Shown here: piece after piece, positions 7,947 to 18,457 of the stretch | How the letters are laid out: the number at the start of each line of letters is the position of its first letter | Numbering within the stretch: position 1 is the stretch's first letter | Origin: Massilia sp. YIM B02763 | GTDB lineage: Bacteria; Pseudomonadota; Gammaproteobacteria; Burkholderiales; Burkholderiaceae_D | DNA length: 64,000 bases | NCBI RefSeq assembly: GCF_030412015.1 | Contig: NZ_JASNRD010000010.1 | Span: 62,001 to 126,000 of the forward strand | Reading direction: 5' to 3' | Notes under the pieces: model-generated | Databases searched by the model: none | What the model was told of the DNA's origin: nothing | Seen by the model: only the letters and a program-made list of their open reading frames with translations | Made by a program: the position numbers and the translations under genes

Positions 7947-10319
7947 TTACTTCGCCGTGCCCCGCAGGCGCAGCGCGTTGGTGATCACGGATACCGAGCT
8001 CAGACTCATCGCCAACGCCGCGATCATCGGTGACAGCAGGCGGCCGGTGAACGGATAAAGCACGCCTGCTGCCAAAGGAATCCCGAGCGCGTTGTAGAAA
8101 AAAGCGAAGGCCAGATTCTGCCGCATGTTGCGCACGGTCTCCAGCGACAGCAGGCGCGCCCGCGCGATACCGCGCAGGTCGCCCTTGACCAAGGTGACGT
8201 GGGCCGAGTTGATGGCGACATCCGTTCCGGTACCCATCGCGATACCGACATTGGCCTTGGCCAGTGCGGGGGAGTCGTTGATGCCATCCCCTGCCATCGC
8301 AACCGTTTTCCCCTGCGCCTGCAGCCTTTCCACCAGTGCCAGCTTGTCCTGCGGCTTGACCTCGCCGTAGACTTCCGGGATGCCAAGCTTGGCCGCAACC
8401 GACCTGGCGGTCGTGACACCGTCGCCGGTCGCCATGACGACCGTGATGCCAGCCTCCTTGAGCGTTGCCAGCGCTTCCGGCGTGGTCTGCTTGACCGGGT
8501 CGGATACCGCCACCAGCCCTAGGAGCTGCCGATCGGCCGCCAGGTACATGACGCTTGCACCTTCCTGGCGCCAGCTTTCCGCCTGGGCCGTGAGTGGCTT
8601 CCAGTCGACCTTTTCGATGTCCATAAGCGCGGTATTTCCGAGGGCAATGCGCTTGCCCTCGACAACTCCACGCACGCCGATGCCGCTGGACGATTCGAAG
8701 GACTCCGGCTTGGCCAGGCCCAGCCCGCGGCTTAGCGCCTCGGCCACAATCGCATGGGCCAGCGGGTGTTCGCTGCCCTGGTCGATGCTGGCAGCGATCC
8801 GCAACACCTCCTGTTCGTCCCCGCCCGGGATCGCAGCGGCCGAATGGAACGCCGGCTTGCCTTCGGTGAGTGTCCCCGTCTTATCGACGATGAGGGTATC
8901 GATCTTGCGCATGCTCTCGATGGCCGCCGCATCGCGGAACAGGATGCCCTGCGTGGCGCCGCGGCCGGTAGCGGCCATGATGGACATTGGCGTCGCCAGC
9001 CCGAGCGCGCACGGGCAGGCAATAATCAGCACCGAGACGGCATTTACGAAGCCGTACACCCAGCTCGGCTCCGGACCGAAAAGCCCCCACCCGAGCAGCG
9101 TCAGCAAGGCTATGGTCACGACAATCGTCACGAAGTAGCCGGCCACCACGTCGGCCAGGCTCTGCATGGGCGCGCGCGAACGCTGTGCCTGGGCGACCAT
9201 CTGGACGATTTGCGACAGCATGGTCTCCGAGCCCACTTTTTCCGAGCGCACGACCAGACTGCCGCTGGCATTGATGGTTGCACCGATTACCTTGTCGCCC
9301 GGGCGCTTGGTTACGGGCACAGGCTCGCCGGTCAGCATGGACTCGTCGACCGCGCTTTCGCCCTCCAGGACAGTGCCGTCGACCGGCACCTTTTCGCCTG
9401 GCCGCACACGGAGCGCATCGCCGACGTGTACATGAGTCAAAGGAATGTCTTCTTCCGTGCCATCGGCGTTGATGCGGCGCGCCGTTTTCGGCGCCAGGCC
9501 CAGCAGGGATTTGATTGCTGCCGAGGTCTGCGAGCGTGCGCGCAGCTCCAGGATCTGTCCCAGTAGAGTCAGCGAAATGATGGCCGCGGCCGCCTCATAG
9601 TACACACCGATGCGTCCATGCATGGCAAAGGTTTGCGGAAATAGTCCGGGCGCGACGGTTGCGACTACGCTGTAGCAGTACGCTGCTGCGACGCCGAGCC
9701 CAATCAGCGTCCACATGTTGGGGCTGCGATTGCTGATGGACTGCACCCCGCGTGTAAAGAACGGCCATCCGGCCCACAGCACGACCGGTGTGCTCAGCAC
9801 GAGTTCGATCCAGCTTTGCCCGGGCAAGCCTCCTGTGAAGAACCGGTGCCCCGCCATCGCAAGGACGGTCACAATGACCGTCAGCGGCAGGGTCCACCAG
9901 AAACGGCGCTTGAAGTCCACTAGTTCCGGATTTTCTTCCTCTTCCAAGGACGGGAGCATGGGCTCGAGCGTCATGCCGCAAATCGGGCAGTTGCCAGGCT
10001 GCGGCTGCTGGATTTCAGGATGCATCGGGCAGGTATAGATCGTGCCTTCCGGCGCGGCGGGCGCCGGTTCATTGGCAGCGAGGCCTATATACTGCTGGGG
10101 CGACACCCGGAACTTGTCCATGCACCTGGCGCTGCAGAAATGATAAGTTTGCCCCTCGTGCCGAATTTCCCTGGCGGGGTCGGCGCCGACTTTCATTCCG
10201 CAGACCGGGTCAGTGAATGGCTTATCCCCAGTTCCGCTCTCATGGCGCACTCCGTGCCCAGGGCCATGCTCATGATGATGTTCGTGGCCGTCGTGATCGT
10301 GATGCGGCTGGTCGTTCAT
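7947..10319 (-). CDS. copA: Copper-exporting P1B-type ATPase CopA
   Basis: Inner membrane Cu(I)-translocating ATPase, 790 residues. A His-rich N-terminus ([18 protein letters not shown]) leads to a YHS domain (DPVCGMKV, then [10 protein letters not shown], residues 37-75) and a heavy-metal binding domain ([12 protein letters not shown], then [11 protein letters not shown], about 94-121) in place of classical N-terminal HMA domains. The catalytic core is complete: TGEPVPV, the membrane metal site CPC in [11 protein letters not shown] (about 436), the phosphorylated Asp in [11 protein letters not shown] (about 477), SEHPLAHAI and [13 protein letters not shown] (about 676). It follows copZ by 53 bp and should be read from the CueR-type promoter there. 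This gene is distinct from the multicopper oxidase, which is also named copA. Confidence 0.96.
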   Translation of the reverse strand: MNDQPHHDHDGHEHHHEHGPGHGVRHESGTGDKPFTDPVCGMKVGADPAREIRHEGQTYHFCSARCMDKFRVSPQQYIGLAANEPAPAAPEGTIYTCPMHPEIQQPQPGNCPICGMTLEPMLPSLEEEENPELVDFKRRFWWTLPLTVIVTVLAMAGHRFFTGGLPGQSWIELVLSTPVVLWAGWPFFTRGVQSISNRSPNMWTLIGLGVAAAYCYSVVATVAPGLFPQTFAMHGRIGVYYEAAAAIISLTLLGQILELRARSQTSAAIKSLLGLAPKTARRINADGTEEDIPLTHVHVGDALRVRPGEKVPVDGTVLEGESAVDESMLTGEPVPVTKRPGDKVIGATINASGSLVVRSEKVGSETMLSQIVQMVAQAQRSRAPMQSLADVVAGYFVTIVVTIALLTLLGWGLFGPEPSWVYGFVNAVSVLIIACPCALGLATPMSIMAATGRGATQGILFRDAAAIESMRKIDTLIVDKTGTLTEGKPAFHSAAAIPGGDEQEVLRIAASIDQGSEHPLAHAIVAEALSRGLGLAKPESFESSSGIGVRGVVEGKRIALGNTALMDIEKVDWKPLTAQAESWRQEGASVMYLAADRQLLGLVAVSDPVKQTTPEALATLKEAGITVVMATGDGVTTARSVAAKLGIPEVYGEVKPQDKLALVERLQAQGKTVAMAGDGINDSPALAKANVGIAMGTGTDVAINSAHVTLVKGDLRGIARARLLSLETVRNMRQNLAFAFFYNALGIPLAAGVLYPFTGRLLSPMIAALAMSLSSVSVITNALRLRGTAK

Positions 10320-10372
10320 ATCGGAACCTTTCCTGGACTCGTTATTGCAAGTTCACATTGGGTACATCCGGC

Positions 10373-10579
10373 TCAGTCAGCCGCTACCTGAGTAGCCGGA
10401 TAGCCGGCAGCGGTAATCGCGGCGGCGACTGCATCCGGTGCTCTCGCGCTTTCCACACGGACGAGCTTGTCTTTCAACAGCACCTCGACTTTTGCATCCG
10501 GATCCAAGGTCTGCACGGTCCGGGTAACCCGGCTGGCGCAGCCGCCGCAGGACATCTTTTCTACCTTAAGCGTGTACAT
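10373..10579 (-). CDS. copZ: Copper chaperone, HMA domain (CopZ)
   Basis: A 68-residue single heavy-metal-associated domain. The Cu(I) motif is MSCGGCASRV (residues 9-18), giving the CxxC pair, and the beta-alpha-beta-beta-alpha-beta outline is intact (YTLKVEKM at the start, AAGYPATQVAAD at the end). CopZ-type chaperones buffer cytosolic Cu(I) and deliver it to the CopA ATPase, which is encoded immediately downstream. The ATG at 10579 has AGGAGG upstream. The promoter at 10611-10641 has the MerR-family layout. Confidence 0.95.
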   Translation of the reverse strand: MYTLKVEKMSCGGCASRVTRTVQTLDPDAKVEVLLKDKLVRVESARAPDAVAAAITAAGYPATQVAAD

Positions 10580-10610
10580 TGCTTTCCTCCTGTCTGATTG
10601 CTCCGATTAC

Positions 10611-10641
10611 AATGTAGACCTTCCCATGATAGGAAGGTCAA
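10611..10641 (-). promoter_or_regulatory. CueR/MerR-type operator-promoter of copZ-copA
   Basis: A perfect 8-base inverted repeat, GACCTTCC and GGAAGGTC with a 7-base spacer (10617-10639), lies between a -35 TTGACC (10636-10641, read on the minus strand) and a -10 TACATT (10611-10616). The -35 to -10 spacer is 19 bases, the overlong spacing that is the hallmark of MerR-family promoters, and ACCTTCC/GGAAGGT is the CueR-class operator sequence. The copZ start is 32 bases past the -10. Induction by Cu(I) through a CueR is inferred; no cueR gene is in this window. Confidence 0.9.
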
Positions 10642-10956
10642 GCTCTATCTGTGGTGATTTCACCGCGTAGACATATGATAATTGCCAGTGCCCAAAGAGA
10701 CCGCTTAACTCGTATTTCCAAGAAGCGGCAGGCCATAAGGGACAGCGAAGGTAATCAGGGCCGGAGCAATCACGATTCAGAAAAAGAACTTGTAGATTGT
10801 CTGCGCTTGGGCCACACCTACGCCACTCAATTCGTCTACACGCTCTGAGACGAGCCTGAATAGACGCGTTACCCGAACCGAAAGAGTTAAATACTCGCCA
10901 TTTAAGGTCGGTATAATTGACAACAAAATGTGGCGGTCCTAGACTACATCCTGACC
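10642..10956. promoter_or_regulatory. Intergenic region with a TATAAT promoter for the next gene
   Basis: 315 bp between the copZ operator and the next plus-strand gene. A consensus TATAAT lies at 10912-10917, about 40 bases before the ATG at 10957, but its -35 is poor. A 65-codon open frame from a GTG at 10651 has no ribosome binding site or recognisable features and was not called. Nothing else was identified. Confidence 0.45.
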
Positions 10957-11361
10957 ATGAGACTTCCTCGCACATCCCGACTGATTGCCGCAACAATACT
11001 GCTGTTTAGCATATTGTTCATGCAGCTCGCTGTGTCGGCCTATGCGTGCCCAGCTCTGAACTTGGGAAATGACGATCAGTTGACCTCGTCCGTGCATGCG
11101 AAGCCAGCCGACATGGTCGCATGCCAGGACATGGATATGGAACAGCCCAGCCTGTGCCATGCGTCCCACCAGACAGACAAGCAATCGCTCGACAAGCCGG
11201 CGACGCCACCGTTGGCGCCTTTCGTGGCGGTAGGGTACGGGCTTCCGATAAGCCTGAACACATTGACGTACCAGCGGCCTCTCGGCTGGCCTGCTCCCGC
11301 CTTCCTCACCTATGCGACGGCACCGCCCATAGCCATTCGCAACTGCTGTTTCCGCATTTGA
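10957..11361 (+). CDS. Small exported Cys/Met-containing protein upstream of cusCBA (unknown)
   Basis: A 134-residue protein with a signal peptide (LIAATILLFSILFMQLAVSA, cleavage before YACPAL). The mature part holds scattered Cys, Met and His (ACQDMDMEQPSLCHASHQ) and ends with a Cys pair near the C-terminus (RNCCFRI). I do not recognise a named domain. Its position directly ahead of the RND efflux genes and its Met/Cys/His content suggest a periplasmic metal-related accessory protein, by inference only. It resembles the two Cys/His-rich proteins at 4.5-5.5 kb in general plan but not in sequence motifs. Confidence 0.6.
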   Translation: MRLPRTSRLIAATILLFSILFMQLAVSAYACPALNLGNDDQLTSSVHAKPADMVACQDMDMEQPSLCHASHQTDKQSLDKPATPPLAPFVAVGYGLPISLNTLTYQRPLGWPAPAFLTYATAPPIAIRNCCFRI

Positions 11362-11435
11362 TCCTTCAGTTTGCATGATTCCTCATCGCTGCGCTTTTGC
11401 GCGGGCGGTGTTACTCAATGCATTCTGGAGGTTTG

Positions 11436-12752
11436 ATGTTTTCCCCACATATCATGGCGTCGCAAATGACGCCTTGTTCGACTGTTCGGTCTTCCCGGGC
11501 TGTCCTTCTTCTTGTATTTGCTGTCTCGCTTGTCCTTGGCAATCCTACGTTTGCCGCTGAAACGCCATTGACGCTGGCTGAAGCCCAGCAGCGGGCCATC
11601 GAGCGATCGCGAATGCTGGCGGCAAAAGACTACGCTGTCCAGTCCTCACGGGAGATGTCGGTCGCTGCCGGTCAGCTCCCAGATCCAGTCCTGAAGGTCG
11701 GTATCGATAACCTGCCGATCAATGGACAAGATCGCTTCAGCTTGACGCGTGACTTCATGACGATGCGACGGGTCGGTGTCATGCAAGAGCTGACGCGTTC
11801 CGACAAACGTCGCCTGCGTGCCGAACGGTTTGAACGCGAAGCGGAAAAGTCGATTGCGGAGAAAGCGGCCACGGCCGCGACAATCGAACGCGAGACCGCT
11901 TTGGCCTGGCTGGACCGTTACTACGCCGAAGCCATGTCGGCCGCAGTAGCCGAACAGATAGATCAGGCGAAGCTGGAAATCCAGGCGGCCGAGTCCGCGT
12001 ATCGGGCCGGCCGCGGCAACCAGGCCGACATCTTCAGTTCGCGCAGCGCACTTGCGGCCCTGGAGGACAAGGCTAGCGATATCGACCGCCGCATCGGCAA
12101 CGCTAAAATCGCACTGGCTCGGTGGATCGGTGACGCGGCGCAGCAGCCGTTGGGCGCCAAACCGGCGGTCGATACCATCCGCCTCAACGAGGCCACACTC
12201 GACACCCAGCTTAACCACCACCCAGAACTTGCCGTGCTGGCCAGGCAGGAAGACATCGCAGTCGCAGAAGCGCAACTTGCAAGAGCCAACAAGAAAGCGG
12301 ACTGGAGCGTCGAGGTCGCAGTGCAACAACGCGGCCCAGGGTATTCGGACATGGTGTCAATCGGCCTTTCGGTGCCCCTGCAGTGGGACCAGAAAAACCG
12401 CCAGGATCGCGAACTGTCTTCCAAGCTGGCTCAGGTCGAACGGGCGAGGGCCGAGCGCGAAGATATGTTGCGTGCCCATGTCGCCGAAGTGCGTGCCATG
12501 TTGAACGAGTGGCATACGGACAGGCAGCGACAAACCCGGTATGAGAAAGAACTGACCCCTCTGGCCAACTCCAGAACAACCGCGATCGTTGCCGCCTACC
12601 GGGGCGGAAAAGCCACGCTGGCGGACGTCATCGCCGCTCGTCGCAGTGAAATCGAAGTGCGCCTGCAGGCATTACAACTCGAGCAGGAAACCGACCGCTT
12701 GTGGGCGCAATTGAATTTTCTCTTTCCGCAAAACGGCGGTCCCGGCCACTGA
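11436..12752 (+). CDS. cusC: Outer membrane efflux protein, CusC/CzcC type
   Basis: TolC-family outer membrane channel, 438 residues. A long N-terminal signal region (hydrophobic VLLLVFAVSLVLGN, ending TFAA) precedes two outer-membrane-efflux repeats. Typical stretches are LTLAEAQQRAIERSRML at the start of the first helix and SAYRAGRGNQADIFSSRSAL in the first repeat. The paired motif in the second repeat is AAYRGGKATLADVIAARR. It forms the outer membrane exit duct of the tripartite RND pump with the adaptor and pump genes that follow. The start at 11436 has GGAGG four bases upstream. The next gene begins 26 bp downstream. Confidence 0.9.
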   Translation: MFSPHIMASQMTPCSTVRSSRAVLLLVFAVSLVLGNPTFAAETPLTLAEAQQRAIERSRMLAAKDYAVQSSREMSVAAGQLPDPVLKVGIDNLPINGQDRFSLTRDFMTMRRVGVMQELTRSDKRRLRAERFEREAEKSIAEKAATAATIERETALAWLDRYYAEAMSAAVAEQIDQAKLEIQAAESAYRAGRGNQADIFSSRSALAALEDKASDIDRRIGNAKIALARWIGDAAQQPLGAKPAVDTIRLNEATLDTQLNHHPELAVLARQEDIAVAEAQLARANKKADWSVEVAVQQRGPGYSDMVSIGLSVPLQWDQKNRQDRELSSKLAQVERARAEREDMLRAHVAEVRAMLNEWHTDRQRQTRYEKELTPLANSRTTAIVAAYRGGKATLADVIAARRSEIEVRLQALQLEQETDRLWAQLNFLFPQNGGPGH

Positions 12753-12778
12753 AAAGCCGGGCGAACAAGGATGTTTAT

Positions 12779-14338
12779 ATGGATACTAAAAAAATAACAA
12801 TTGCTCTGCTCGTGGCTGCTGCATTGGGCGCTGGTGGGTATGGCGTGTACAAGCTCGGCATGAATCAAGGGATGGGGATGTCAACCGTTCCACAAACGGC
12901 GTCCTCCGCCCAAGGGGCAGGTGTGAATCAAACCAATGGACGCAAGGTGCTTTACTGGCACGACCCGATGGTCCCGGGCCAGAAATTCGACAAGCCGGGC
13001 AAGTCACCGTTCATGGACATGGAACTGGTGCCCGTGTATGCGGATGAGGCTGGCGACGAAGGCAAGATCAGCATCAGTCCTCGCGTTGAACAGAACTTGG
13101 GTGTTCGTACCGCCGAAGTCACGAAAGCCAGGTTTGCCGCCAATGTGGAAGCTGTTGGCAGCGTCGCGTACAACGAGCGTGACGTCGCCGTGGTACAGGC
13201 GCGTAGCAACGGCTATGTCGAGCGGCTTTTCGTGCGTGCAGCGCTTGACCCGGTAAAGAAAGGCCAGCCGCTGGCCGCACTGTATGTACCCGACTGGGTA
13301 GCAGCACAGGAGGAATACCTCACCGCAATGAAAATGAACGGTCCCGGGACGGACGGACTGGCGGAAGGGGCGCGACAGCGTATGCGCCTGGCGGGCATGA
13401 CGGATGCGCAGATCCGTAGCGTCGAGTCCAGCGGCAAGGTGCAGCCCCGTTTGACCGTCAGCTCGCCGATCAATGGCGTGATCGGAGAACTGACAGTCCG
13501 TGAAGGGATGACGATCGCATCGGGCGCACCTATGTTCCGGATCAATGGACTCAGCACGGTCTGGGTCAACGCCGAGCTTCCTGAAGCCGCATCGGCCGAG
13601 GTGCGCCCAGGCACACTGGTGGAAGCCCGTACCCCTGCCCTGCCGGGCACAGTATTGAAGGGCAAGGTCAGCGCGATCCTGCCTGAAGTCGAGGCGGCAA
13701 CGCGCACATTGAAAGCGCGGGTCGAGCTGGCCAATCCCGGACAGCGACTGGTGCCGGGCATGTTTGCCACCGTGAACTTTACGCCCGCGGCGAGCGCGGA
13801 AACCTTGACGGTGCCGACGGAAGCAGTCATCCAGACCGGTAAGCGCAGTGTCGTGATGCTTGAACAGGGTCAAGGCAAATTCATGCCCGTCGATGTCCAG
13901 ATCGGCCGCGAGAGCAACGGCCAGACCGAAATCCTCAAAGGTCTCGACGTCGGGCAAAAAGTTGTTGTTTCAGGCCAGTTCCTGATCGATTCCGAAGCCA
14001 GCCTGCGAGGCACCACGAACCGGCTGAGCGGTCCTGCGCCGGCGGGAGACTCCAAGCCAAGCGCAGGGCCAACGACACATCGTGCGCATGGCAAGGTGGA
14101 GAACATCAACAAGGATGAAATCACGTTTTCGCACGATCCGATCCCGAGCATGCAGTGGCCGGCGATGACAATGGGGTTCAAGGTCCCGGCAGGAGGTGTA
14201 CCGAAAGATCTGGCGGTCGGCGACATGATGAACTTCGAATTCCAGCAGACCAAGGACGGAGCGTTCCAGATCACCAGCATGTCCCCTGCCGGCCCGTCGA
14301 TGCAGGGCATGAGCGGAATGGGAGACTCCAGGAAATGA
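12779..14338 (+). CDS. cusB: RND efflux periplasmic adaptor CusB with HMBD and C-terminal CusF-like domain
   Basis: Membrane fusion protein, 519 residues. After an N-terminal signal-anchor ([19 protein letters not shown]) comes a heavy-metal binding domain ([18 protein letters not shown] then [10 protein letters not shown], residues about 58-86). The usual adaptor follows: barrel-sandwich ([20 protein letters not shown]), helical hairpin, beta-barrel and membrane-proximal domain. The last ~85 residues are a fused CusF-like domain ([18 protein letters not shown] then [12 protein letters not shown]) with the Trp and two Met of the CusF metal site. This fusion could let the adaptor load Cu(I)/Ag(I) to the pump without a free chaperone. 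The stop overlaps the cusA start by 4 bases. Confidence 0.93.
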   Translation: MDTKKITIALLVAAALGAGGYGVYKLGMNQGMGMSTVPQTASSAQGAGVNQTNGRKVLYWHDPMVPGQKFDKPGKSPFMDMELVPVYADEAGDEGKISISPRVEQNLGVRTAEVTKARFAANVEAVGSVAYNERDVAVVQARSNGYVERLFVRAALDPVKKGQPLAALYVPDWVAAQEEYLTAMKMNGPGTDGLAEGARQRMRLAGMTDAQIRSVESSGKVQPRLTVSSPINGVIGELTVREGMTIASGAPMFRINGLSTVWVNAELPEAASAEVRPGTLVEARTPALPGTVLKGKVSAILPEVEAATRTLKARVELANPGQRLVPGMFATVNFTPAASAETLTVPTEAVIQTGKRSVVMLEQGQGKFMPVDVQIGRESNGQTEILKGLDVGQKVVVSGQFLIDSEASLRGTTNRLSGPAPAGDSKPSAGPTTHRAHGKVENINKDEITFSHDPIPSMQWPAMTMGFKVPAGGVPKDLAVGDMMNFEFQQTKDGAFQITSMSPAGPSMQGMSGMGDSRK

Positions 14339-17300
14339 TCGCCAAACTCATTCGCTGGTCGATCCTCAATCGCTTCCTGGTCCTGCTTGCGACACTCGGC
14401 ATCACGGCCTGGGGCATCTATGCGCTGCAACGTACGCCTCTGGATGCGCTGCCCGACCTGTCCGACGTGCAGGTGATCATCCGCACATCCTATCCCGGCC
14501 AGGCGCCACAAATTGTCGAGAATCAGGTGACTTATCCGCTGACGACGACAATGCTGTCGGTACCCGGCGCGAAAACGGTGCGCGGCTATTCTTTCTTTGG
14601 CGACTCCTTCGTCTACATCCTGTTCGAGGACGGCACCGACCCCTACTGGGCACGCTCGCGCGTACTGGAATATTTGAACCAGGTTCAGTCGCGCCTGCCG
14701 CCACAGGCAAAGACAGCGCTCGGGCCGGATGCCAGTGGCGTTGGCTGGGTGTACGAGTATGCCCTAGTCGACCGTAGCGGCAAGATGGACCTGTCGCAGC
14801 TGCGCGCGTTCCAGGACTGGTTCCTCAAGTACGAGCTCAAGACGGTACCCAATGTGTCGGAAGTCGCAAGCCTGGGCGGCATGGTTCGTCAATACCAGAT
14901 CGTCCTCGATCCTGACAAGCTGCGGGCCTACAACATCGCGCATAACGTGATCATCGACGCCGTGCAAAAGGCCAACCAGGAGGCCGGTGGCTCCGTGCTC
15001 GAGCTGGGCGAAGCCGAATACATGGTGCGTGCGAGCGGTTATCTGCAATCGCTCGACGATTTTCGCAAGATCCCACTGATGACCTCCCAGGCTGGTGTTC
15101 CCGTCCTGCTCGGAGACGTCGCGCGAATCCAGCTGGGACCGGAAATGCGGCGCGGCATCTCCGAGCTGAACGGCGAAGGCGAAGTGGCGGGTGGCGTGAT
15201 CGTTATGCGCTCAGGGAAGAATGCACTGGAAACCATCGACGCGGTGAAAGCCAAACTGGCGTCTCTCAAGTCGAGTTTGCCTCCGGGCGTGGAGATCGTT
15301 CCGACCTATGACCGCTCGAACCTCATCCAGCGCGCTGTCGACAACCTCAGGGATAAGTTGGTGGAGGAGTTCATCGTTGTTGCGGTGGTGTGCGCAATCT
15401 TCCTGTTCCATCTGCGCTCCGCGCTGGTCGCGATCGTGACATTACCGATCGGTATTCTGACCGCCTTCATCATCATGCATTACCAGGGGGTGAACGCGAA
15501 CATCATGTCGCTCGGCGGTATTGCGATCGCGGTAGGCGCCATGGTGGACGCCGCCGTCGTCATGATCGAGAACGCACACAAGCATATCGAAGCGTGGAAT
15601 CACAAGCATCCCGGCGCAAAACTCGACGGAGAAGCGCGCTGGCGGGTCATTGGGGACGCCGCCGCCGAAGTCGGTCCGGCACTGTTCTTTTCGCTGTTGA
15701 TCATTGTGCTGTCGTTCATTCCGGTGTTTACGTTGGAAGCGCAGGAAGGACGGCTGTTCTCACCGCTTGCCTTCACGAAGACGTATTCGATGGCAGCCGC
15801 CGCGGGGCTGGCCGTGACCTTGATCCCGGTGCTGATGGGTTACCTGATCCGCGGACGGATTCCCGACGAACAGAAGAATCCGCTGAATCGCTTCCTGATC
15901 GTCCTGTACCGGCCGTTACTGGATGGCGTGCTGCGCTTTCCCAAGTCGACCCTGGTCGTCGCCGCCATGATTGCCGCCATCACCGTCTGGCCGATGACCC
16001 GGCTCGGCGGCGAATTCATGCCGCCTCTCGACGAAGGCGACCTTCTTTACATGCCGTCGGCGCTACCAGGGCTTTCGGTTGGCAAGGTGTCGCAGTTGTT
16101 GCAACAAACGGACCGCCTGATCAAGACGGTACCGGAAGTGCAAAGCGTCTTCGGCAAGGCGGGACGGGCCGAGACGGCGACCGACCCTGCTCCACTGGAG
16201 ATGTTCGAGACCACGATCCAGTTCAAGCCAAAGGATCAATGGCGGCCGGGAATGACACCGGATAAGCTGGTGGAAGAACTGGACCGCGTGGTCAAGGTGC
16301 CTGGGCTTTCCAACATCTGGGTCCCACCGATCCGCAACCGCATCGACATGCTGGCCACCGGAATCAAGAGTCCGGTCGGGGTCAAGGTGGCCGGTACCAG
16401 TCTGCAGGAGATCGACCGCGTTGCTGGCGAAATCGAACGGATCGTCAAGACGGTGCCCGGCGTTTCATCGGCACTTGCCGAACGTCTCAACGGTGGACGT
16501 TATATTGACGTCAATATCAATCGTGACCAGGCAGCGCGCTACGGCTTGAATATCGCCGATGTGCAGAGTGTCGTGTCGGCGGCAATCGGCGGCGACAACA
16601 TCGGCGAGACCGTCGAAGGCCTGCAGCGATTCCCGATCAATGTCCGCTATCCACGCGAAGTCAGGGATTCAGTCGAGAACCTCCGCCAGTTGCCGGTCCT
16701 GACGCCGCGCGGCGCACAGATTCGCCTGGGAGATGTAGCGACGGTCCGCATCAATGACGGCCCGCCCATGCTCAGGAGCGAAAATGCACGGCTGTCTGGC
16801 TGGGTGTACGTCGACATCCGCGGGCGTGACATGAGCTCGGTGGTGCGGGACATGCAGCAGGCTGTCGCCAAGCAGGTCAAGCTGCAGCCTGGCTATTCGA
16901 TTTCGTGGTCCGGTCAGTTCGAATACCTGGAACGCGCCAGCGCGAAGCTCAAGGTTGTCGTACCGGCGACGCTGCTGGTGATCTTTGTCCTTCTCTACCT
17001 GACATTCAAGCGCTTTGACGAAGCCATCCTGATCATGGCCACCCTGCCGTTCGCACTGGCAGGCGGCGTCTGGCTGCTCTGGATGCTCGGCCATCACCTG
17101 TCTGTCGCCAGCGCGGTCGGCTTCATTGCCCTTGCCGGCGTCGCGGCCGAGTTCGGGGTGATCATGCTGCTCTACCTGAAGCAGGCCTGGGAGGCTCACG
17201 TCACTGTCGGAAAGTCATCCGAGGCCGATTTGTTGGACGCCATTCGGGAAGGGGCGGTACAGCGCGTCCGGCCAAAAGCCATGACTGTGGCGGTGATCAT

Positions 17301-17511
17301 TGCAGGCCTTGTTCCGATCATGATCGCGTCCGGCACCGGCTCGGAAATCATGCAACGTATTGCTGCGCCGATGGTCGGCGGCATGTTGTCCGCGCCATTG
17401 CTGTCCATGTTTGTGGTTCCGGTTGTGTACCTGTTGATGCGCCGCCGGGAGTTACGAAAAGAGAACGCGCGAAGACCCGCCCACCAGGAGGCCAACTATG
17501 AAACTACATGA
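14335..17511 (+). CDS. cusA: Heavy-metal RND efflux pump CusA
   Basis: Inner membrane RND transporter of the heavy-metal efflux (HME) class, 1058 residues, the usual size. It exports Cu(I)/Ag(I) from periplasm or cytosol through the CusB-CusC conduit using proton flow. The HME signature in TM4, [20 protein letters not shown], supplies the conserved Asp of the proton relay. The N-terminus ([19 protein letters not shown]), the motif [19 protein letters not shown] in the first periplasmic half and the terminal helices are all intact. The start at 14335 forms an ATGA overlap with cusB; an open frame extends further upstream into cusB but has no start signal. Copper/silver specificity is inferred from the neighbourhood. 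Confidence 0.95.
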   Translation: MIAKLIRWSILNRFLVLLATLGITAWGIYALQRTPLDALPDLSDVQVIIRTSYPGQAPQIVENQVTYPLTTTMLSVPGAKTVRGYSFFGDSFVYILFEDGTDPYWARSRVLEYLNQVQSRLPPQAKTALGPDASGVGWVYEYALVDRSGKMDLSQLRAFQDWFLKYELKTVPNVSEVASLGGMVRQYQIVLDPDKLRAYNIAHNVIIDAVQKANQEAGGSVLELGEAEYMVRASGYLQSLDDFRKIPLMTSQAGVPVLLGDVARIQLGPEMRRGISELNGEGEVAGGVIVMRSGKNALETIDAVKAKLASLKSSLPPGVEIVPTYDRSNLIQRAVDNLRDKLVEEFIVVAVVCAIFLFHLRSALVAIVTLPIGILTAFIIMHYQGVNANIMSLGGIAIAVGAMVDAAVVMIENAHKHIEAWNHKHPGAKLDGEARWRVIGDAAAEVGPALFFSLLIIVLSFIPVFTLEAQEGRLFSPLAFTKTYSMAAAAGLAVTLIPVLMGYLIRGRIPDEQKNPLNRFLIVLYRPLLDGVLRFPKSTLVVAAMIAAITVWPMTRLGGEFMPPLDEGDLLYMPSALPGLSVGKVSQLLQQTDRLIKTVPEVQSVFGKAGRAETATDPAPLEMFETTIQFKPKDQWRPGMTPDKLVEELDRVVKVPGLSNIWVPPIRNRIDMLATGIKSPVGVKVAGTSLQEIDRVAGEIERIVKTVPGVSSALAERLNGGRYIDVNINRDQAARYGLNIADVQSVVSAAIGGDNIGETVEGLQRFPINVRYPREVRDSVENLRQLPVLTPRGAQIRLGDVATVRINDGPPMLRSENARLSGWVYVDIRGRDMSSVVRDMQQAVAKQVKLQPGYSISWSGQFEYLERASAKLKVVVPATLLVIFVLLYLTFKRFDEAILIMATLPFALAGGVWLLWMLGHHLSVASAVGFIALAGVAAEFGVIMLLYLKQAWEAHVTVGKSSEADLLDAIREGAVQRVRPKAMTVAVIIAGLVPIMIASGTGSEIMQRIAAPMVGGMLSAPLLSMFVVPVVYLLMRRRELRKENARRPAHQEANYETT

Positions 17512-17633
17512 GCTTACCTCTGCACGGTGTCTCAAGGTCCGGCTCGTTTAGCAGGCCAGAGCGTAGACGGTTAAAACTTGCTGCAGGCAGGTTTGGTCGA
17601 GTTCAGTTTTCGCAGTCGTTGAAGGAGTCAATC

Positions 17634-17891
17634 ATGAAAAAATTTCTTGTCACCCTACTCAGCGTGATGTCATTCGCTACCGCTTTGCCGGCGTTCGCCG
17701 GTCCTGATTGGCAAATCATCGAGCACGGACGCAAGGTCAAGGCGGAGCGCATGCGACAGGAACAAGCTCAGCGCACCCAAGATGAGCAACAGAAAACCTT
17801 GCAATTGCCGGGTAACCAAACCGACAAGGAACAGATGATAAAGGCGTGCATGGAAATGATGAACAAGTCAAAGCAGCAGGCTGATCATTAA
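17634..17891 (+). CDS. Small exported charged Gln/Met-rich protein (unknown)
   Basis: An 85-residue protein with a signal peptide (KKFLVTLLSVMSFATALPAF, cleavage before AGPDWQ). The mature part is highly charged and helical with many Gln and Lys (ERMRQEQAQRTQDEQQKTLQ) and ends with a Met/Lys segment (MIKACMEMMNKSKQQADH). I recognise no domain. The ATG at 17634 has a strong GAAGGAG. It lies between cusA (122 bp upstream) and cusF (89 bp downstream) in the same direction, so a periplasmic accessory role in metal efflux is plausible by context only. Confidence 0.65.
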   Translation: MKKFLVTLLSVMSFATALPAFAGPDWQIIEHGRKVKAERMRQEQAQRTQDEQQKTLQLPGNQTDKEQMIKACMEMMNKSKQQADH

Positions 17892-17980
17892 TGAACCCGT
17901 ATCGGCAATCTTAGCCACAACAACTTGGCGTCCCGTCGCGGACTCAAGACTTTACTTTTATTCACTTGAGGAGAATTCTC

Positions 17981-18430
17981 ATGAAACGTTTTGCCCAACT
18001 GGCCTTTATTTCTGCACTGACCATTTCCGGAACCGCCTTCGGCCAGACAGGCGACATGAAGGGCATGGAAATGAAAAAGGGTTGCATGGACATGAAGGAT
18101 ATGAAAGGCATGGACATGAACAATATGAAAGGCATGAATATGGAGGGATGTAAGGAGATGATGAAGGAGAACACTGCCGACAGCAAAGTCCAAGGTACCT
18201 CCAAGGAAGGCACAGTACACAAGACGTCAGCCGTGGTGAAATCGGTAGATCCGGCCAACGGCAAGGTGACACTTGCCCATGACCAGGTAAAGACCCTGAA
18301 CTGGCCGGCAATGACGATGACTTTCGGCGTCAAGGACAAGTCTTTGCTCGACAAGCTCGCAGTCGGAAAGAAAGTGGACGTTGAGTTCACGCAGCAAGGA
18401 TCGAACTACGTCGTTTCAGCAGTTAAATAA
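17981..18430 (+). CDS. cusF: Periplasmic Cu(I)/Ag(I) chaperone CusF with Met-rich N-terminal extension
   Basis: A 149-residue exported protein. A signal peptide (MKRFAQLAFISALTISGTAF) is followed by about 45 residues rich in Met, Lys and Asp with three Cys (MKGMEMKKGCMDMKDMKGM). The C-terminal CusF domain has TSAVVKSVDPANGKVTLAHD and the complete metal site region LNWPAMTMTFGV, with the Trp, Met and Met of E. coli CusF; the matching His is in LAHDQ. CusF passes metal to CusB. Here the Met-rich extension probably adds binding capacity. The start at 17981 follows GAGGAG. This is the last intact gene of the copper cluster. Confidence 0.92.
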   Translation: MKRFAQLAFISALTISGTAFGQTGDMKGMEMKKGCMDMKDMKGMDMNNMKGMNMEGCKEMMKENTADSKVQGTSKEGTVHKTSAVVKSVDPANGKVTLAHDQVKTLNWPAMTMTFGVKDKSLLDKLAVGKKVDVEFTQQGSNYVVSAVK

Positions 18431-18457
18431 GCGGAATACGGGTCTTCAGCTCGGGTT

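Noticed and set aside
10651-10848. 65-codon frame downstream of the copZ operator
   Set aside because: GTG start without ribosome binding site, no domain, and located in a promoter region.
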